64,000 nucleotides of DNA from Sedimentibacter sp. Its GTDB lineage: Bacteria > Bacillota > Clostridia > Tissierellales > Sedimentibacteraceae. Every line of letters begins with the position of its first letter. The first letter of the stretch is position 1. Both the position numbers and the translations under genes were made by a program. The stretch is from assembly GCA_018436705.1 (NCBI GenBank), contig JAHDLA010000014.1:1-64000 (forward strand), written 5' to 3'. Shown in pieces: positions 61,467 through 64,000 of this stretch. The notes under the pieces are model-generated. The model was not told where the DNA came from, searched no databases, and worked only from the letters and a program-made list of their open reading frames with translations.

Positions 61467-61560
61467 AAGACCTCCTTGAAATAAAAAATTCCTTGCAGAC
61501 ACAAGGAATAAAAGCCATAATTAGTATGTACTTATGCTTTTTCCTTGCTCTCAGACAACC
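61467..61560 (-). promoter_or_regulatory. leader with mutually exclusive hairpins (attenuator) before the TM1266-like gene
   Basis: Minus strand carries CAAGGAA (61547-61541), TTCCTTG (61508-61502) and CAAGGAA (61495-61489). The middle copy can pair with the first in a long hairpin extended by AAAGC/GGCTTT and ATAA/TTAT, or with the third in a hairpin followed by a T-run. This is the standard antiterminator/terminator arrangement. Further upstream, GCTC...GAGAGC (61566-61544 region) could form the sensing element. Ligand or trigger unknown. Confidence 0.65.
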
Positions 61561-61589
61561 TTGAGCTTAGATTTATTTAGCTGAATATA

Positions 61590-61778
61590 TTAAATCAAAT
61601 CATCCTTAGAAATGTTAAAATATTGAGCAAAGCTTGCCAAATAGAATTCTGATGGCTGTTCTTCGCCACTTTCATATAGCTTTATTCTTTCTCTCGGCAC
61701 ATTAAGTGCAACACTCAGTTCTTGTTTGGTCATTTCCTTATCTTTACGGATTTGTCTCAACTTTTTACCTAATGTCAT
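61590..61778 (-). CDS. XRE-family transcriptional regulator
   Basis: 62 residues, a single Cro/C1-type helix-turn-helix: LRQIRKDKEMTKQELSVALN, VPRERIKLYESGEEQPSEFY. No effector domain. Its start at 61778 follows AGAGGTGG. It is the first gene of the minus-strand cluster, 123 bp before the TM1266-like gene, with an attenuator between. An inverted repeat over its own promoter suggests autoregulation. Confidence 0.88.
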   Translation of the reverse strand: MTLGKKLRQIRKDKEMTKQELSVALNVPRERIKLYESGEEQPSEFYLASFAQYFNISKDDLI

Positions 61779-61795
61779 TATGCCACCTCTTTGTA

Positions 61796-61835
61796 TTTGA
61801 TATATATATTATATCAAAATATGATAATTTTACAA
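61796..61835 (-). promoter_or_regulatory. XRE gene promoter with overlapping operator
   Basis: Minus strand TTGTAA (61835-61830), 16-bp spacer, TATAAT (61813-61808). An inverted repeat TTTGATATA-N5-TATATCAAA (61796-61818) covers the -10 box and start site, as expected for a repressor site. Confidence 0.6.
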
Positions 61836-61946
61836 ATATAATTTAATTATATAGCAATGTAAAAAATATCAATATATGAATGGCCTTTTTTATATGATAT
61901 ATAAATATTATAGAAAACTGTATAAATAGGTACTCAGGGATGAAAG

Positions 61947-61983
61947 AAAGCTTTGTTATATGTTAATAAACAAAGCTTTTTTT
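61947..61983 (+). terminator. stand-alone terminator-like hairpin
   Basis: AAAGCTTTGTT / AACAAAGCTTT stem followed by eight Ts on the plus strand. No plus-strand gene ends nearby, so it may close a short RNA starting near 61918, or act on leaky transcription towards the GNAT gene. Confidence 0.6.
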
Positions 61984-61993
61984 ATTGTATGTA

Positions 61994-62023
61994 TTGATTG
62001 ACTTTATATTGAAATGATATAAT
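61994..62023 (+). promoter_or_regulatory. promoter of the GNAT gene
   Basis: TTGATT (61994-61999), 18-bp spacer, TATAAT (62018-62023). Confidence 0.55.
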
Positions 62024-62049
62024 ATAAAAAACAAGTAGGGAGTGGCACT

Positions 62050-62484
62050 ATGATCTCAACAAGATGGTTTCAAGGAAAAAACAATATAAAAGATGCTGTA
62101 AGCTTAAGGCAAGAGATATTTGCCGGAGAATTAAAGTTGATCAATTATCCGGTACATGATATGTATGATGAATTTGCTTTTAATGTAGTCATATATGATG
62201 ATGTTCCTGCGGGCACAGGAAGGCTGCTGTTTAAAGAAGGCAGATATCATATAGACAATGTGTGCGTTGTGAAAAAATTCAGAGGGTTGCATTATGGTGA
62301 TTTGATTGTGAGGATGCTTGTCAGAAGAGCCGTAAACATGGGAGCGGATGAAACATATGCAGAAGTAGGAGAAGACTGTGTTAAATTGTTTAAAAATATA
62401 GGGTTTGAGACTGTTCAATCAGATTGTAGTAAATTTTTGATGGTAAAACGCGGAGATGTTGGAGGAAGCTGCTGTAAGCATTAA
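62050..62484 (+). CDS. GNAT-family N-acetyltransferase
   Basis: 144 residues. Acetyl-CoA-binding motif A region: NVCVVKKFRGLHYGDLIVRM, preceded by AGTGRLLFKEGRYHID and followed by VKLFKNIGFETVQSD. ElaA/YjcF-like size and layout. A Cys-rich end (GGSCCKH) is unusual. Target unknown. Monocistronic with its own promoter. Confidence 0.85.
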   Translation: MISTRWFQGKNNIKDAVSLRQEIFAGELKLINYPVHDMYDEFAFNVVIYDDVPAGTGRLLFKEGRYHIDNVCVVKKFRGLHYGDLIVRMLVRRAVNMGADETYAEVGEDCVKLFKNIGFETVQSDCSKFLMVKRGDVGGSCCKH

Positions 62485-62529
62485 TTATCAGATTTCACTG
62501 CTGTTGAAAAAATTAAAATGATAAACAGC

Positions 62530-62558
62530 TGGACAAAATAAATGGTGCAGTATATAAT
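62530..62558 (+). promoter_or_regulatory. promoter upstream of the tRNA-like element and gltX
   Basis: TGGACA (62530-62535), 17-bp spacer, TATAAT (62553-62558). Transcription would start near 62565, about 13 nt before the tRNA-like fold. Confidence 0.65.
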
Positions 62559-62577
62559 TATTTCATTAAATGCAATT

Positions 62578-62642
62578 ACTCATAGTTCAATGAACGCCAC
62601 CCTCTCAAGGTGGAAAGGGGTTCGAATTCCCAATGAGTACCA
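62578..62642 (+). ncRNA. tRNA-Glu-like element (anticodon CUC) in the gltX leader
   Basis: 65 nt that can form a cloverleaf: acceptor ACTCAT/ATGAGT (6 bp) ending A-CCA; D-like hairpin GTTC-AAT-GAAC with only a 3-nt loop; anticodon arm CCACC-CTCTCAA-GGTGG with CUC (62604-62606), the Glu GAG anticodon; T-like arm GGGG-TTCGAAT-TCCC with a G-U closing pair. Compared with normal tRNAs it lacks the D-loop GG, the 8-9 linker and a 5-bp T stem, so it is not an ordinary tRNA gene. A decayed tRNA is the alternative to a regulatory mimic. Confidence 0.6.
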
Positions 62643-62654
62643 TTAGATTTGAGG

Positions 62655-62679
62655 GACGGTTATATTTACCGTCTTTTTT
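62655..62679 (+). terminator. intrinsic terminator between tRNA-like element and gltX
   Basis: GACGGT-TATATTT-ACCGTC hairpin plus T-run, 35 bp before the gltX start. I see no good separate promoter between it and gltX, so read-through may be how gltX is expressed. Confidence 0.75.
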
Positions 62680-62713
62680 GTTCAGTACATAAGTACAATA
62701 AACGGAGGAAAAA

Positions 62714-64000
62714 ATGGATTATAAAAAGCTGGCTGAAATTTTGTTTCCAGATATACACGAAACTGTTGAATATTATGAAAACGAAGTTTTTCCAAAGAGG
62801 AACATACCTGAAGGTGCAAAGGTAACAAGGCTTGCTCCCAGTCCTACAGGTTTTATTCATTTGGGAAATCTGTACGGAGCATTTGTTGATGAAAGACTGG
62901 CTCACCAAAGTGGCGGAGCATTCATGTTGCGTATAGAAGATACGGATGAAAAGCGTAAAGTTGAAGGATCTGTTGAAATTATTATTTCATCCCTTAAATA
63001 TTTCGGGTTGAATTTTGACGAAGGTGCATTGCTGGATGGTGAGAAAGGAAACTATGGGCCATACTATCAAAGCAACAGAGGTAAAATTTATCAGTGTATT
63101 GCAAAGCATTTGGTTGAGCAGGGAAGAGCATACCCATGCTTCTGCACAGAGGAAGAACTGGAAGAAGTAAGAAAACGACAAACGGATGAAAATGTCAATA
63201 CAGGTTATTACGGTAAATGGGCAAAGGACAGGAGCCTGACTTTGGAAGAGGTACAGGAACACTTAGACAATAATGAAGAGTTTGTTGTAAGATTCAAGTC
63301 CATGGGTGCAGAAGAAGGAACTTTTGATATAGTTGACGCTATTAGAGGAAGTTTAACGATACACGAAAATTATCAAGATATTGTAATATTAAAAACAAAT
63401 GGTATACCTACATATCATTTTGCACATGTTGTGGATGATCACCTAATGAGAATTACTCACGTTGTAAGAGGTGAAGAGTGGCTTTCAACGCTTCCTATTC
63501 ATTATGAAATTTTTAATACTTTGGGATGGGAAACACCGACATACTGCCATACAGCACATTTGATGAAAATTGATAACGGGGCGAAAAGAAAACTTTCAAA
63601 GAGAAAAGATCCTGAGCTTGGACTGGGATTTTATATGGAATTGGGGTACCATCCGGCTGCAGTAAGAGAATATCTGCTGACAATTTTAAATTCTAATTAT
63701 GAAGAGTGGAGAATGGCGAATCCGGATACTCCATCTGAAGAATTTGAATTTACCCTTGAAAAAATGAGCAATTCCGGAGCCCTGTTTGATTTGGATAAAT
63801 TGAACAACATAAGTAAGGATGTAATGCTTAAAATATCTGAAGAAGAAATTTATGAGTTCTTGTTGAACTGGTCAAAAGAACATAAGACGGAAATTTCAGA
63901 AGCTCTTGAAAATAATAGAGAATCGGTAATCAAGCTGCTTTCAGTAGGAAGAATCGGCAAGAAGCCAAGAAAAGACCTTATGTATTGTAGGCAGATATTT
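62714..64000 (+). CDS. gltX: glutamyl-tRNA synthetase, 3' end cut by window
   Basis: 429 codons from ATG 62714 (CGGAGG upstream), open to the last base of the window. Class I synthetase: RLAPSPTGFIHLGNLYGAFV (HIGH counterpart), MLRIEDTDEKRKVEGSVEI, the DIVDAIRGSL and PTYHFAHVVDDHLMRITHV active-site parts, KMSKS counterpart KRKLSKRKD. An N-terminal extension of ~40 residues (ILFPDIHETVEYYENEVF) before the catalytic core is unlike standard GltX and marks a clostridial variant clade. It may charge tRNA-Glu only or also tRNA-Gln; this cannot be told here. Confidence 0.94.
   Translation, partial: MDYKKLAEILFPDIHETVEYYENEVFPKRNIPEGAKVTRLAPSPTGFIHLGNLYGAFVDERLAHQSGGAFMLRIEDTDEKRKVEGSVEIIISSLKYFGLNFDEGALLDGEKGNYGPYYQSNRGKIYQCIAKHLVEQGRAYPCFCTEEELEEVRKRQTDENVNTGYYGKWAKDRSLTLEEVQEHLDNNEEFVVRFKSMGAEEGTFDIVDAIRGSLTIHENYQDIVILKTNGIPTYHFAHVVDDHLMRITHVVRGEEWLSTLPIHYEIFNTLGWETPTYCHTAHLMKIDNGAKRKLSKRKDPELGLGFYMELGYHPAAVREYLLTILNSNYEEWRMANPDTPSEEFEFTLEKMSNSGALFDLDKLNNISKDVMLKISEEEIYEFLLNWSKEHKTEISEALENNRESVIKLLSVGRIGKKPRKDLMYCRQIF

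Noticed and set aside
61467-61589. TPP riboswitch before the TM1266-like gene, suggested by CTGAGA and a ThiY-like binding protein
   Set aside because: The second conserved TPP block (ACCTGATCTGG-like) and the closing GGG..CCC helix are absent.
62576-62643. Ordinary tRNA-Glu gene
   Set aside because: The D loop has three bases, the T stem is shortened with a G-U pair at the loop, and the acceptor fits only six pairs; reported instead as a tRNA-like element.

Overview
The window is a compact, AT-rich stretch of chromosome from a Gram-positive anaerobe, most likely a member of the Clostridia (the Tissierellia/Sedimentibacter type is my inference from gene content; I ran no search). Supporting signs are strong AGGAGG-type ribosome binding sites, TTGACA-17-TATAAT promoters, three T-box leaders, anaerobic cobalamin synthesis, a class III ribonucleotide reductase, the C-terminus of formyltetrahydrofolate synthetase beside a formate channel, an SLH-domain surface protein and a GerMN lipoprotein. 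I saw no prophage, insertion sequence, CRISPR array or rRNA operon.

Layout. 1-7.3 kb: fhs end, formate/nitrite channel, a peroxiredoxin-fold protein without its peroxidatic cysteine, an aminotransferase, an SLH-DUF4886 surface protein, lipoate ligase and a UspA protein. 7.4-16.2 kb: pcrA-ligA, a histidine phosphatase and pyruvate carboxylase. 16.3-26.4 kb: a secreted flavoprotein reductase, an amidase, DUF188, a second aminotransferase, a glycolipid glycosyltransferase, a GDT1 cation exporter with a NUDIX hydrolase, a Cys T-box with cysK-cysE, and a GerMN lipoprotein. 26.5-41.1 kb: two divergent cobalamin riboswitches. The left one controls a corrinoid ABC importer. The right one controls cbiD-F-J-ET-A-G-C-L-H, and the genes continue without a visible terminator into nrdD-nrdG. 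41.1-57.1 kb: Val T-box-valS, a lactate-oxidase-like flavoprotein, a purine riboswitch with a purine permease, a MacAB-like exporter, a CAP-domain protein, Tyr T-box-tyrS and tldD-pmbA. 57.1-64 kb: small membrane proteins, a minus-strand cluster described below, a GNAT protein, a tRNA-Glu-like element and gltX (cut by the window end).

The most unusual part is 57.8-61.8 kb on the minus strand. Two adjacent small genes, which conventional ORF calling would break, each read through an in-frame UGA at codon 32. Each carries the same hairpin (ATTGTTTC-GGN-GAAACAAT) at exactly the same distance after the UGA. I read them as tandem HesB-like selenoproteins with bacterial SECIS elements. They lie downstream of an XRE regulator, a leader with mutually exclusive hairpins, a TM1266-family regulator and a NitT/TauT-type ABC importer, all in the same direction, so they may form one selenium- or Fe-S-related unit. 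The second unusual element is a 65-nt cloverleaf-like RNA with a Glu CUC anticodon and ACCA end. It sits between its own promoter and an intrinsic terminator directly in front of glutamyl-tRNA synthetase, and may be a tRNA-mimic control element.
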